A stretch of DNA of 64,000 bases from Streptococcus parasanguinis (GCF_901875555.1 NZ_CABFMD010000005.1:1-64000); one strand, 5' to 3'; counted from the stretch's first letter, positions 30,676 through 40,474 are shown. Numbers and translations are program-made. Notes: generated by a model not told the origin, from the letters alone.

Positions 30676-32400
30676 ATGTCTAGTGGACTAATTGTTCTCA
30701 TCTTTATTGTCGCCCTTATCTTGATTGTAGGATATGTGGTTGCAGTTATTTTGAGAAAACGAAATGAAGCCTTACTGGCAGCACTGGAAGAACGAAAAGA
30801 AAAGTTATACAACCTTCCGGTCAACGATGAAGTAGAGGCCGTAAAAAACATGCATTTGATTGGTCAAAGTCAAATTGCATTTCGTGAATGGAATCAAAAA
30901 TGGGTAGATTTATCCTTAAATTCATTTGCTGATATTGAAAACAATCTGTTTGAAGCAGAAGGTTATAATAATTCTTTCCGTTTCATGAAGGCTAAACAAG
31001 CCATTGACAATATCGAAAGTCAGATCCAATTGATTGACGAAGATATCAAGGCGATTCGCAAAGCCCTTTCTGATCTTGAAGAGCAGGAACAAAAAAATAG
31101 CGGTCGTGTGGTTCATGCCTTGGATATGTTTGAAGAACTTCAAAAAGAAGTCACTTCAGAACCAGATCGTTATGGCAGCGCGCTTCCTGAAATTGAAAAA
31201 CAAATTGGAAATATTCAATCTGAGTTCTCACAATTTGTAACCTTGAATTCTTCAGGTGACCCTGTTGAAGCGGCTGAAATCCTTGATACAGCTGAGAATC
31301 ATATTGTGGCCTTGAAACAAATTGTTGAGCGAGTGCCAGAAATTGTCACTGCCCTTCAGGCAAAACTTCCGGACCAATTAGAGGATTTGGAAAGTGGCTA
31401 CCGCAAGCTTTTGGAATCTGGCTACCACTTCACTGAAACAGATATCGAATCTCGTTTCCAACAGTTGCATGCTTCCTTGAAGAACAATATGGCAAATGTA
31501 TCTGCCCTTGAATTGGACAATGCCATTTACGAAAATGAACAAATTCAAGAAGAAATTGATGCATTGTATCACATCTTTACCCGTGAAATTGAATCACAAA
31601 AAGTTGTGAAGAAGTTAGTGAAACAACTGCCTGGCTATTTGAAACATGCAAAAGAGAACAATAGCAACCTTGCGGCAGAAGTGGAACGTCTCGGTAAAAC
31701 ATTCGTCTTGAATGAAGCCTTTAGCCAACAGTTAAAAGAGTTGGAAGCTGAGTTATCTTCACAAGAAAATGTGGTAGAAGATGCCTTGAAAGATTCATCT
31801 GAAACACAAAAGGCCTATTCTATCGTAGAAGAAGAATTAGAAGCTATTGAAGCTCGATTGAAAGAAATCGAAAATGAGCAAATTGGTTTAAGTGATTCCC
31901 TTTCAAAAATTGAAAAAGACGATGCCAATGCTCGCCAAAAAGTTAACATCTATGCCAACCGTTTGCATGCCATTAAACGCTATATGGACAAACGAAACTT
32001 GCCAGGAATTCCTCAAGAATTCTTAGAAATTTTCTTTACAGCAAGTAACAATACAGAAGCTTTGATGGATGAGTTGGAAGGGGATAAAATCAACATCGAA
32101 TCAACCAATCGTTTGTTGGAAATCTTGACCAATGATATGAATGAATTGGAAGAAGCCGCTTATCGAATTGTTCAAAATGCGACTTTGACAGAGCAATTGT
32201 TGCAATACTCGAACCGTTACCGTTCATTTGATGATCATGTACAGGCAGCCTTTGATGAGTCCCTTTATATTTTCGAAAGAGAATATGACTATGCGGCTTC
32301 CTTCAAAGTTATCTCAGATGCTTTGGAAATGGTAGAAGCTGGCGTAACTGATCGCTTTGTTACTTCATATGAAAAAACCCGGGAGCAGATTCGCTTCTAA
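30676..32400 (+). CDS. ezrA: EzrA, septation ring regulator
   Basis: A 574-aa protein. One N-terminal membrane helix (about 4-26) is followed by long coiled-coil, spectrin-like repeats to the C-terminus. EzrA links FtsZ to the membrane and restrains Z-ring position in firmicutes; in cocci it is important for division. The position directly after gyrB matches other streptococci. The high Glu/Lys content fits extended helices. A terminator follows. Confidence 0.93.
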   Translation: MSSGLIVLIFIVALILIVGYVVAVILRKRNEALLAALEERKEKLYNLPVNDEVEAVKNMHLIGQSQIAFREWNQKWVDLSLNSFADIENNLFEAEGYNNSFRFMKAKQAIDNIESQIQLIDEDIKAIRKALSDLEEQEQKNSGRVVHALDMFEELQKEVTSEPDRYGSALPEIEKQIGNIQSEFSQFVTLNSSGDPVEAAEILDTAENHIVALKQIVERVPEIVTALQAKLPDQLEDLESGYRKLLESGYHFTETDIESRFQQLHASLKNNMANVSALELDNAIYENEQIQEEIDALYHIFTREIESQKVVKKLVKQLPGYLKHAKENNSNLAAEVERLGKTFVLNEAFSQQLKELEAELSSQENVVEDALKDSSETQKAYSIVEEELEAIEARLKEIENEQIGLSDSLSKIEKDDANARQKVNIYANRLHAIKRYMDKRNLPGIPQEFLEIFFTASNNTEALMDELEGDKINIESTNRLLEILTNDMNELEEAAYRIVQNATLTEQLLQYSNRYRSFDDHVQAAFDESLYIFEREYDYAASFKVISDALEMVEAGVTDRFVTSYEKTREQIRF

Positions 32401-32406
32401 TAACAG

Positions 32407-32435
32407 AAAAATGACCTTTTAGAAGGTCATTTTTT
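32407..32435 (+). terminator. Terminator after ezrA
   Basis: AAAAATGACCTT and AAGGTCATTTTTT with a TTAG loop. Confidence 0.9.
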
Positions 32436-32456
32436 ATTTCAAATGATCATTGAAAC

Positions 32457-32485
32457 TTGAATTTTACTACCTATTTTTGTATAGT
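32457..32485 (+). promoter_or_regulatory. Promoter of serB-glycerate kinase
   Basis: TTGAAT (32457-32462), a 17-nt spacer and TATAGT (32480-32485). Confidence 0.6.
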
Positions 32486-32510
32486 AAGGGAGAAATAAGA
32501 AAGGAAAGCG

Positions 32511-33179
32511 ATGAAAAAAGTAACAGGTCTTCTCGTTATGGATGTAGATGGAAATTTGATCCGACAGGAAGGGATTGATCTACTAGCTCAAGAAGCTGGC
32601 GCGGGAGAAAAAGTGGCAGAGATTACAGCACAAGCAATGAATGGGGAGCTGGATTTTTCAGCATCTTTAGAGGCGCGTGTCGCTTTACTGAAGGGGTTGG
32701 AGATCTCTGCCTTTCAAAAGATTTTGAAACAAATTGAAATCACACAGGGAGCTGAAGGCTTAATCACGGAACTTCATCAAAGAGGTTACAAGGTTGGTCT
32801 TGTTTCGGGGGGATTTCATGAAGTCATCGACCCCATCGCGAGGTCTTTAGGAATTGATCTGGTTCGTGCTAATCGTTTGCAGACTTTTGATGGTCGTCTG
32901 ACAGGGAAAGTGCTCGGAGAGATTGTGACACCTGAAAGAAAAAAAGACTCCCTCCTGACATGGGCGAAAGAAAATCATGTCCCACGAAGTCAGACGATCG
33001 CGATGGGTGATGGTGCTAATGACCTTCCCATGATTGAAACAGCCGGTATTGGGATTGCCTTTATGGCAAAGCCAATCGTAGCCGAGCGTGCCCCATACCG
33101 TATCCAGACGAGGGATCTAAGCCTTGTTCTTGAAATTTTAGACCAGCATAGAAAGGAAACAGCATGCATATCCTACTAG
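32511..33179 (+). CDS. serB: SerB-like phosphoserine phosphatase with unusual motif I
   Basis: A 222-aa HAD protein matching SerB: a VSGGFHE segment (motif II), the conserved lysine near TGKVLGEIV, and GDGANDLPM (motif IV). SerB makes L-serine from phosphoserine. Motif I here reads DVDGN (residues 11-15) instead of the usual DxDST, so the conserved Thr is Asn15. The catalytic Asp11 and Asp13 remain. It overlaps the glycerate kinase gene by 16 bp; that pairing suggests a link to serine/glycerate metabolism, by inference. Confidence 0.85.
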   Translation: MKKVTGLLVMDVDGNLIRQEGIDLLAQEAGAGEKVAEITAQAMNGELDFSASLEARVALLKGLEISAFQKILKQIEITQGAEGLITELHQRGYKVGLVSGGFHEVIDPIARSLGIDLVRANRLQTFDGRLTGKVLGEIVTPERKKDSLLTWAKENHVPRSQTIAMGDGANDLPMIETAGIGIAFMAKPIVAERAPYRIQTRDLSLVLEILDQHRKETACISY

Positions 33180-34270
33180 CACCGGATTCATTTAAAGAAT
33201 CCTTATCTGCCAAACAAGTAGCAGAAGCCTTAAAAAAAGGCTTTAAAGAAGCCCTGCCGGAAGCAACTTTTGATCTGCTTCCTATTGGGGATGGTGGCGA
33301 AGGTACCATGGATACCCTAGCTGGCATTCTGAATTTAACCAAGAAGCATACTCAGGTAACAGGACCATTTGGACAGCCTGTTTCAATGTCTTACTATCAA
33401 AAAGATGAGATAGCTTTTTTTGAGATGGCCTCTCTTGTCGGTTTAGGGTCAATTCCCGCTGAGAAACGAAATCCTCTTGAACTGGAAACACGAGGAATTG
33501 GTGAACTGATATTGCACCTAGTCGATCAAGGTGTGCAAACAATTTGTGTCGGAATCGGTGGATCTGCGACGAATGATGGTGGGATTGGAATGGCAGCTGG
33601 ACTTGGGGTAGCCTTCTATGATGATCAAGGCCATCTGCTTCGTCCTGTGGGGGCTTCGCTCGGTCGTGTGGCTAGAATAGATACCAATGCGGTTCCAAAA
33701 ACTTTACAAAACATCGAGCTCCAAATCTTAACGGATGTAACCAATCCTCTCTGTGGCAGTCAAGGAGCGACCTATATCTTTGGCGGGCAAAAGGGATTGA
33801 ATCCCCTTCTGTTTCCAGCTGTCGACCAGGCTATGCAGGATTTTTACCAGCTAGCAGATGCCCGAATTTTATCCATGGCTGGCGCCGGAGCTGGAGGTGG
33901 CATGGCAGCAGGCTTGGTCGCTTTTGCGGGAGGTCACATTTCCTCTGGAATTGAAAAAAGTCTTGATTTAATTGATTTTGACCGCAAGGTTCAAAGGGCT
34001 GATGTAGTGGTAGTCGGTGAAGGAAGAATGGATCAGCAATCCCTTTCAGGGAAGGCTCCAGTTGGTGTAGCGAAACGAACGCCAGCCGGCATTCCGGTCA
34101 TTGCTATCTGTGGTAGCTTAGGGGATGATTTACCTAGCTTTCCAAGTCACAATATAAGTGCTGCTTTTTCTATTGTACCAGGACCTTGCCAGGTTTCTGA
34201 AGCCCTAGAAAATGCAGAAAAAAATCTGATATCTTGTGCACGAAATATTGGCCAATTACTAAAGATTTAG
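33164..34270 (+). CDS. Glycerate kinase (GlxK/GarK family)
   Basis: A 368-aa type-1 glycerate kinase. Family hallmarks are APDSFKESLSA at the N-terminus, DGGEGTMDTL, IGGSATNDGG and GAGGGMAAGL. It phosphorylates D-glycerate to 2-phosphoglycerate, or 3-phosphoglycerate in some enzymes, feeding lower glycolysis. Its start lies inside the end of serB, so translation is coupled. A bidirectional terminator follows. Confidence 0.92.
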   Translation: MHILLAPDSFKESLSAKQVAEALKKGFKEALPEATFDLLPIGDGGEGTMDTLAGILNLTKKHTQVTGPFGQPVSMSYYQKDEIAFFEMASLVGLGSIPAEKRNPLELETRGIGELILHLVDQGVQTICVGIGGSATNDGGIGMAAGLGVAFYDDQGHLLRPVGASLGRVARIDTNAVPKTLQNIELQILTDVTNPLCGSQGATYIFGGQKGLNPLLFPAVDQAMQDFYQLADARILSMAGAGAGGGMAAGLVAFAGGHISSGIEKSLDLIDFDRKVQRADVVVVGEGRMDQQSLSGKAPVGVAKRTPAGIPVIAICGSLGDDLPSFPSHNISAAFSIVPGPCQVSEALENAEKNLISCARNIGQLLKI

Positions 34271-34276
34271 TAAAAA

Positions 34277-34312
34277 GAAACCCAATGGATAGGATCATTC
34301 CATTGGGTTCTC
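34277..34312. terminator. Bidirectional terminator
   Basis: AACCCAATGG (34279-34288) pairs with CCATTGGGTT (34300-34309). It separates the converging glycerate kinase and YueI genes. Confidence 0.8.
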
Positions 34313-34313
34313 T

Positions 34314-34766
34314 TTAGCCAAAGAGCCGTTTCCAAAAGGAGGCTTTTTTACTTGTAGGAGCTTGATTTCCCTCTTCAAATAACTGTGAATATTGAAGTCT
34401 CATATCAGTTGGATCAATTCCAGACGGGTGGTCTGTATGGATGATGAGGCCAAAAGGAGAGTTCTTGCAATCATCCGAAACAATACTTGCAACAATCCCT
34501 TGTTCTTTTGTCATTTTTAAATACTGAAGTTGATAGGATTCATCCAAGGAGGGTGAAATCTTGACAAAGACAGGTTGGAAATGATCAGAACTATCCGTCA
34601 GGATGGTTGTAAAGTTTTGGAGAAGGGCCTTCTCGCGTGCGTCAGCTAGACTACAAGAAGCGATTACCCGCTCGCTATAAGTCTCTAAAAAACGACGCTG
34701 CTCATCGGGATGAAGTCGACTAGGCCCAGCAGCTTTTTCTAAAATAGTTTTATTGATATCTGTCAT
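34314..34766 (-). CDS. YueI family protein (DUF1694)
   Basis: A 150-aa protein matching DUF1694/YueI, a ribosomal-protein-L7Ae-like fold of unknown role. It has the family start with LHPDEQRRFLETYSERV and a basic C-terminal tail FWKRLFG. I chose the ATG at 34766; an extended upstream frame is low complexity. The TGC-TATACT -10 ends only 6 nt before the ATG, pointing to a leaderless transcript, although AAAGGT is next to the start. It is divergent from eno, as in other streptococci. Confidence 0.82.
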   Translation of the reverse strand: MTDINKTILEKAAGPSRLHPDEQRRFLETYSERVIASCSLADAREKALLQNFTTILTDSSDHFQPVFVKISPSLDESYQLQYLKMTKEQGIVASIVSDDCKNSPFGLIIHTDHPSGIDPTDMRLQYSQLFEEGNQAPTSKKASFWKRLFG

Positions 34767-34909
34767 ACCTTTAGTATAGCATAAAGGAGGGAAGAAAAGG
34801 AGAAAGAGAACGAAAAAAATGGAAAGGATCAAAATTCCATTTGGATCCATCGATGAAACCGTTTTTATGTTAAAAAGTTCTCAAATTTCAAAGATTTCCT
34901 TGTTTTTTC

Positions 34910-34938
34910 TTGAAAAAATAAGCTAATTAAGGTATGAT
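34910..34938 (+). promoter_or_regulatory. Promoter of eno
   Basis: TTGAAA (34910-34915), a 17-nt spacer and TATGAT (34933-34938). Confidence 0.7.
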
Positions 34939-34973
34939 AGAGTTGTAAAAAATATAACTCATAAGGAGAGTAG

Positions 34974-36281
<1,308 letters not shown>

Positions 36282-36306
36282 TCTAGTTTACTAGCTAGAC
36301 TAAAAA

Positions 36307-36480
36307 GAGGCTGGGACAAAAGTCCTAGCCTCTTCTTGTTTTTGGATTGTCGAGCAAGACGCAGTGGTTGAGTGGGCTCTACTACGCTGATTTCATCAGC
36401 TTTTACAGACCTACTCAACTGTGTAGAGGTGGGACGACGAAATCGAATTCTAACGAATGACCGATTTCTGTCCCACTCTC
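36307..36480. repeat. ~174-bp structured intergenic repeat, copy A
   Basis: It begins GAGGCTGGGAC...GTCCTAGCCTC (11-bp hairpin). It continues with GTTGAGTGGGCT...CTACTCAAC and GTGGGAC...GAAATCG paired with CGATTTC...GTCCCAC, and ends CTCTC before a T run. Copy B at 45641-45815 is nearly identical. It follows eno directly and may act as its terminator. Confidence 0.85.
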
Positions 36481-36506
36481 TTTTTTTAAAAATTTAGCCA
36501 AACAAA

Positions 36507-36533
36507 AACTCCCCAACACATGGTTGAGGAGTT
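36507..36533 (-). terminator. Terminator of the truncated 61-aa gene
   Basis: AACTCCCCAAC pairs with GTTGAGGAGTT (one C/A mismatch), flanked by an A run that reads as a T run on the minus strand. It is next to the gene fragment at 36543-36640. Confidence 0.65.
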
Positions 36534-36539
36534 GTTCTA

Positions 36540-36640
36540 TTCTTAGAACAAACCTTTCAGTTTGTCCAAGGCACCGCTGACCATTTCGTTTCCTGAAACC
36601 AGCCCTTTTGCTTGTTCAAGGTAGTCACCGAGGTTGTCTT
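36540..36640. repeat. 101-bp direct repeat, left copy
   Basis: Identical to 40562-40662 except for one base (36621 G versus 40643 A). It contains the 3' end of the small gene that is complete at 40565-40750. The two copies bound the accessory segment with lacA-lacB-gap, the Rrf2 regulator and the EamA gene. Confidence 0.95.
36543..36640 (-). pseudogene. 3' fragment of the 61-aa small protein gene
   Basis: About 32 C-terminal codons and the TAA of the gene at 40565-40750 are repeated here, then the match stops abruptly at 36640 where island sequence begins. There is no start codon or ribosome site. It is best explained as the remainder of the gene after insertion of the neighbouring segment with duplication of its 3' end. 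Confidence 0.85.
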
Positions 36641-36701
36641 AAACAATTTACGTGATTTGTTTTATAGCTATTTACAAGTTGAAGCATATAATAGATAGAT
36701 T

Positions 36702-37718
36702 TTATGACTTAGAGATATTAGAAAAATATTCTAGAGTGCGGATTAATTGAGCTGTGAAACTCATTTCATTATCATACCAAGCCACCGTCTTCACAAGATA
36801 GTTTTGTCCATCTGTAGTAACTTCTGTTTGTGTTGCATCGAAGATTGAACCATGGGTATCACCGATAATATCACTAGAGACAATGAAATCTTCATTATAG
36901 GCAAAACTTTCATTTTGTGCAGCTTTCATGGCAGCATTTACCTCTTCAACAGTGACGGGTGTTTTTACGAGACTAACCAGTTCTGTAAGAGAGCCAGTAG
37001 GAGTTGCTACACGTTGTGCATGACCTTTCAGCAAACCATCTAGTTCTGGAATGACAAGACCAATAGCTTTGGCAGCACCAGATGATGTTGGAACTGTATT
37101 CACTGCGGCAGCTCGAGCACGTCGTAAATCCCCTTTACGATGAGGTGCATCAAGCGTCATTTGATCTCCAGTATAGCTATGAATTGTTGTCATAGTCCCA
37201 ACTAGAATTCCGAATTTCTTATTTAAAGTGTCAGCCATAGGAGCCAGGCAATTTGTTGTACATGAACCTGGTGAAATGACTGTTTCTTCACCAGTCAAGG
37301 TTTTATGATTGACATTAAATACAACAGTTTTTACATCATTTCCACCTGGAGCCGTGATGATTACCTTCTTTGCCCCACCATTTTTATGGAGATGTTTTTC
37401 GGCTTTTTCTTTTGTTGCAAAGAAACCTGTTGCTTCCAATACAATGTCAACTTCTGAAGAAGCCCAATCAATTTTTTCAGGATCAGGCTCACTCGTGACC
37501 TTGATAAACTTGTTGTTAATGACGAAACCATCTTCTTTAACATCAATTGTTCCCTTAAATTTTCCTTGGGTACTATCGTATTTTAAAAGATGAGCTAACA
37601 TTTTTGAATCAGTTAAGTCATTAACATGTGTTACTTCAATATTTTTAAGTGTTTGAATACGACGTAAGGCTAAACGACCAATACGCCCGAATCCATTTAT
37701 TCCAACTTTAACAACCAT
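36702..37718 (-). CDS. gap: Type I glyceraldehyde-3-phosphate dehydrogenase (accessory copy)
   Basis: A complete 338-aa NAD-type [15 protein letters not shown] (Rossmann loop), Asp34 in VNDLTD favouring NAD+, catalytic Cys153 in SCTTNC and His180 in TTIHSYTGD. It oxidises glyceraldehyde 3-phosphate to 1,3-bisphosphoglycerate. Codon use is ordinary, unlike the strong bias of eno, tuf and tpiA, so this is probably not the main glycolytic copy (inferred). AAGGAGGAGAA lies just upstream. It is the last gene of lacA-lacB-gap, inside the segment bounded by direct repeats. Confidence 0.95.
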   Translation of the reverse strand: MVVKVGINGFGRIGRLALRRIQTLKNIEVTHVNDLTDSKMLAHLLKYDSTQGKFKGTIDVKEDGFVINNKFIKVTSEPDPEKIDWASSEVDIVLEATGFFATKEKAEKHLHKNGGAKKVIITAPGGNDVKTVVFNVNHKTLTGEETVISPGSCTTNCLAPMADTLNKKFGILVGTMTTIHSYTGDQMTLDAPHRKGDLRRARAAAVNTVPTSSGAAKAIGLVIPELDGLLKGHAQRVATPTGSLTELVSLVKTPVTVEEVNAAMKAAQNESFAYNEDFIVSSDIIGDTHGSIFDATQTEVTTDGQNYLVKTVAWYDNEMSFTAQLIRTLEYFSNISKS

Positions 37719-37780
37719 TTTATTCTCCTCCTTAATCCTATTTCAACATCTAAGTAAATTGTTGAAAATGGTTGAGAAAA

Positions 37781-38299
37781 CTAATCGTGATATTCCCCAC
37801 GGGCCCATTTTGCATTTTCTTCGTCAAAGATATGATCATTAGCAGCTACATCTGGAGTCACTTCGGAAAGCTGATCAATTTTGGCAATCAACTTTTCTTT
37901 TTCAGGATTTGGATTATATTTAGTATTGATAAATTCATCTACAATGTTATTAATAAAATTAATACCAAGAATGGCTCCACCAAAGGCTACAATGTTTGCA
38001 TTAAGATTTTCACGTGCAGCACGAGCTGTTACTACGTCTCCAACAAGGGTTACTCGAGTACCAGGAACTTTATCAGCAGCAACTGCAATCCCAACACCTG
38101 TACCACAAAGGGCAACACCGAAGTCGGCATTTCCCTTCACAACTTCTTCAGCAATCAAGCGGCCGTAAATAGGGTAGTGGGTACGGACAAAGTCGTAAGT
38201 ACCGACGTCAATAACTTCATGTCCTTGTTCTTTGAGGTGTTTCGAAATCTTCATTTTTACATCTGTTACAATGTGGTCACAACCGAGTGCAATTTTCAT
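37781..38299 (-). CDS. lacB: LacB-like galactose-6-phosphate isomerase subunit
   Basis: A 172-aa RpiB/LacAB family protein close to LacB in length and sequence, with the conserved start [23 protein letters not shown] and CGTGVGI. LacA and LacB together isomerise galactose 6-phosphate to tagatose 6-phosphate. The usual lacC and lacD (kinase and aldolase) are absent here, so the substrate could differ. AGGAGGG lies upstream. It sits 11 bp after lacA. Confidence 0.88.
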   Translation of the reverse strand: MKIALGCDHIVTDVKMKISKHLKEQGHEVIDVGTYDFVRTHYPIYGRLIAEEVVKGNADFGVALCGTGVGIAVAADKVPGTRVTLVGDVVTARAARENLNANIVAFGGAILGINFINNIVDEFINTKYNPNPEKEKLIAKIDQLSEVTPDVAANDHIFDEENAKWARGEYHD

Positions 38300-38310
38300 A
38301 GTATTCCCTC

Positions 38311-38739
38311 CTAGCAGAATTTGTTTAGCATATCAATGCGAACTTGGTGACGTCCAGCGTCATAATCATGTTCCAAAAAAGTTTTTACAATTTCAACCGC
38401 AAGAATATCTCCAGTAATTCCAGAACCGAGATTAATAATTGGAGTGGAATTGTGTCGAATGGTCATCATGGCTGAGTGTTCATCGGAAACAGCTGCACAG
38501 ATAATCCCCTTAAACTTATTGGCAGGCATAAAGGAATGACCATACTTATCGAAAAGAATTGCACGAGCGTGTTCATGTTTGCGAAATTCTTGAACGGCAT
38601 TGACAGTAGAGTCTACAAAATCCTCCGAACCGTGTGTAGAGTTGAGATCAATAACTTCATAACCGGAATGAAGCAAAAAGTTTTTGACAGTTTCTTTTAA
38701 TTGGAAACCATCTCGGTCAGTAGCTAAAATGACTTTCAT
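38311..38739 (-). CDS. lacA: LacA-like galactose-6-phosphate isomerase subunit
   Basis: A 142-aa RpiB/LacAB family protein with the LacA C-terminal signature [14 protein letters not shown] and [14 protein letters not shown]. It would form the heteromeric isomerase with LacB. The N-terminus ([10 protein letters not shown]) and the middle are more diverged from classical LacA than LacB is from its relatives. First gene of the operon; the promoter and a 19-bp palindrome lie 65-120 nt upstream. Confidence 0.85.
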   Translation of the reverse strand: MKVILATDRDGFQLKETVKNFLLHSGYEVIDLNSTHGSEDFVDSTVNAVQEFRKHEHARAILFDKYGHSFMPANKFKGIICAAVSDEHSAMMTIRHNSTPIINLGSGITGDILAVEIVKTFLEHDYDAGRHQVRIDMLNKFC

Positions 38740-38803
38740 AAGAACCTTCTTTCTTTACTTTAGCTATAGGAAAGGATGCGATAAGCATCTTTTTAACGAT
38801 ATA

Positions 38804-38822
38804 GAAGATAAACTTTATCTTC
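38804..38822. promoter_or_regulatory. Palindromic operator downstream of the lacA promoter
   Basis: GAAGATAAACTTTATCTTC is a perfect 19-bp inverted repeat (core GATA-N5-TATC). It lies 6 bp downstream of the -10 on the minus strand. The same GATA-N5-TATC geometry recurs at 39393-39405 in the rrf2 promoter region. Confidence 0.7.
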
Positions 38823-38828
38823 AATTAA

Positions 38829-38857
38829 AGTATAGACCCTATGAAAATATTTGTCAA
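38829..38857 (-). promoter_or_regulatory. Promoter of lacA-lacB-gap
   Basis: On the minus strand, TTGACA (38857-38852), a 17-nt spacer and TATACT (38834-38829). This is one of the best consensus promoters in the window. Confidence 0.8.
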
Positions 38858-38868
38858 GAAATTATATA

Positions 38869-38908
38869 AAAAAGTTGAGGAAAAAAATCCCCAACTATTT
38901 TTTATGAT
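38869..38908 (-). terminator. Terminator of the rrf2 gene
   Basis: GTTGAGG and CCCCAAC form the stem with one mismatch, flanked by A and T runs. It overlaps the rrf2 stop codon. Confidence 0.65.
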
Positions 38909-39371
38909 GATTGATCCAGTTTCGGACATCAGTTAAATCATAGTTCATTTCAGCCTGAAAAGCAACCTGACTGAGCGTGATGGAAGTGAGAGTAGAGACC
39001 AGCGTATTTTCAATCATATCCAGTGAATTGGTGACAACGCATCTTTTGGCTTTTTTTCCTTCTTCCTCTCCCAAGAATCTTTTTAAAAGATTTTGACTTT
39101 CAAAAATACGATTTTTCCCTTCTATAGCAACAAAGACATCATAAAAACTAATCTGGCTCAGAGGTCTTGAAAGAGCAATGCCTCCATTTTTTCCTCGAAC
39201 GGATTTTACTAGTCCCTCATTATCTAGCAGTTTAATAATTTTTTTTAAATAGGAATCTGAAACCCCTAATCGTTCACTCAAGAAAATCGAATTGATATAT
39301 TCTCCTTCTGGTAGTTGATCAAGCATGAGTAGAACGTAGATAGACTGTTCCCATCCAGATGATAAATGCAT
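38895..39371 (-). CDS. Rrf2-family transcriptional regulator
   Basis: A 158-aa Rrf2-type winged-helix regulator. The N-terminal HTH and wing (about 10-65) contain the typical LGVSDSYLKKIIKLL and VRGKNGGIALSRP segments. Rrf2 proteins often sense redox, Fe-S clusters or cysteine through three cysteines; here I see only one Cys (RCVVTN), so a cluster is unlikely. It has its own promoter with a GATA-N5-TATC site just past the -10, consistent with autorepression. It is divergent from the EamA transporter and upstream of lacA-lacB-gap. Confidence 0.88.
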   Translation of the reverse strand: MHLSSGWEQSIYVLLMLDQLPEGEYINSIFLSERLGVSDSYLKKIIKLLDNEGLVKSVRGKNGGIALSRPLSQISFYDVFVAIEGKNRIFESQNLLKRFLGEEEGKKAKRCVVTNSLDMIENTLVSTLTSITLSQVAFQAEMNYDLTDVRNWINHHKK

Positions 39372-39392
39372 CTGTGCACCTCCGTATATAAA

Positions 39393-39405
39393 GATAATTC
39401 ATATC
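39393..39405. promoter_or_regulatory. Candidate Rrf2 operator in the rrf2 leader
   Basis: GATA-ATTCA-TATC, the same GATA-N5-TATC geometry as 38804-38822, between the rrf2 -10 and its ribosome site. Confidence 0.55.
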
Positions 39406-39414
39406 CATACTACC

Positions 39415-39443
39415 AGTATAGACTTTTTTTAATGATTTCTCAA
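39415..39443 (-). promoter_or_regulatory. Promoter of the rrf2 gene
   Basis: On the minus strand, TTGAGA (39443-39438), a 17-nt spacer and TATACT (39420-39415). GTCTATACT is shared with the lacA promoter. Confidence 0.75.
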
Positions 39444-39486
39444 TATACAGGAGGATAAAAGATTTTTGCAATTGTTTGGAAATCTA

Positions 39487-39514
39487 TTGACATTTAGTTT
39501 AAAACGAGTAAAAT
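39487..39514 (+). promoter_or_regulatory. Promoter of the EamA transporter gene
   Basis: TTGACA (39487-39492), a 16-nt spacer and TAAAAT (39509-39514). Downstream lies TATC-N5-TATC (39528-39540), which matches only one half of the proposed operator. Confidence 0.6.
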
Positions 39515-39556
39515 AAAAGACAAAAACTATCTTTAATATCTCATAAAGGAGCAGTC

Positions 39557-40459
39557 ATGAAAAATAAATCGAATCTTATCTTTTTGTCAGCCATATTATT
39601 GACAACGATTTTTATGGGATCCTCTTTTCCAACGGGGAAGTACTTAATCGCCGTTGAACAGACACCCCCTCTATTAATTGGAGGTGTGCGGTTCATGATT
39701 GCGGGAGCATTGATGTTAGCTTTAAAGTGTTTACATGGGAATTGGTCATCCATTATTCCTAAGAGTGGAGCAAGAAAAGGTAAGGGTTTTGTTCTTGTAA
39801 TGATGATTGGTCTCTTGCAAACAGCTGGAACGATGGGGTTTTTGAATCTTGCTTTAGCTTATGGCCTGTCGTCCTCTATGTCATCGATTATCCTCTTTAC
39901 CAATCCGCTTTGGTTAGCCTTGTTAGCTCATTTTCTTCTAAAGGATCAACTGACCTTCAAAAAAATTAGTGCGCTACTATTAGGAGTTGCAGGAGTTGTG
40001 ACATGCATTGGATGGGATGGTTCTGCTTTTAGTTTAGGAGCCTTGTTTGCCTTACTCGGTTCTTTTTGTTGGTCTATTAATACGATTATCACTAAAAAAG
40101 TCCCATTTGATAATGGACCTTGGGTTTTTACAGGTTGGCAATTATTGCTAGGAGGTATTTTCCTCTATCTATTTTCATTGCCCCTACATGAAAGTTATGA
40201 TTTTGCGCATCTAGGATTTTGGGGCTGGATTTGGTTTGTTTGGTTAATTATACCTGCTTCTGTAGGCTCTTTTGGATTGTGGTTCTTTAGTTTAGGTCAA
40301 AAAGGAGCAACGACAGCTAGTAGTTTCTTATTCTTAGTTCCGATATTTTCTACACTCTTTTCAATTGTAGGTTTGCATGAAGCCTTTACGTTAAACTTGT
40401 TAATTGGTGGAGCAATGGTAGTATTTGCTTTAGTTTTGGTAAATTGGAAGCAGCAGTGA
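39557..40459 (+). CDS. EamA/DMT-family membrane transporter
   Basis: A 300-aa protein with ten predicted helices in two EamA repeats (about 8-145 and 160-295). It has the N-terminal GSSFPTGKYLI and PLWLALLAHFLLKD segments typical of drug/metabolite exporters. The substrate is unknown. AAAGGAG lies upstream. It is transcribed divergently from the Rrf2 gene, so it may belong to the same regulon as lacA-lacB-gap. It is the last island gene before the right direct repeat. Confidence 0.87.
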   Translation: MKNKSNLIFLSAILLTTIFMGSSFPTGKYLIAVEQTPPLLIGGVRFMIAGALMLALKCLHGNWSSIIPKSGARKGKGFVLVMMIGLLQTAGTMGFLNLALAYGLSSSMSSIILFTNPLWLALLAHFLLKDQLTFKKISALLLGVAGVVTCIGWDGSAFSLGALFALLGSFCWSINTIITKKVPFDNGPWVFTGWQLLLGGIFLYLFSLPLHESYDFAHLGFWGWIWFVWLIIPASVGSFGLWFFSLGQKGATTASSFLFLVPIFSTLFSIVGLHEAFTLNLLIGGAMVVFALVLVNWKQQ

Positions 40460-40474
40460 AATTAAGTATACAAT

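Noticed and set aside
34767..34850. Hydrophobic 28-residue extension of the YueI protein, resembling a signal sequence
   Set aside because: It runs through the promoter region and the protein family starts at the ATG at 34766.
38774..38794. GATGC/GCATC hairpin with T run in the lacA leader
   Set aside because: The T run is on the plus strand, opposite to lacA transcription, and the stem is only 5 bp; not convincing as an attenuator.
39528..39540. Third GATA-N5-TATC operator upstream of the EamA gene
   Set aside because: Only TATC-N5-TATC is present; the left half has the wrong orientation, so I do not count it as an operator.
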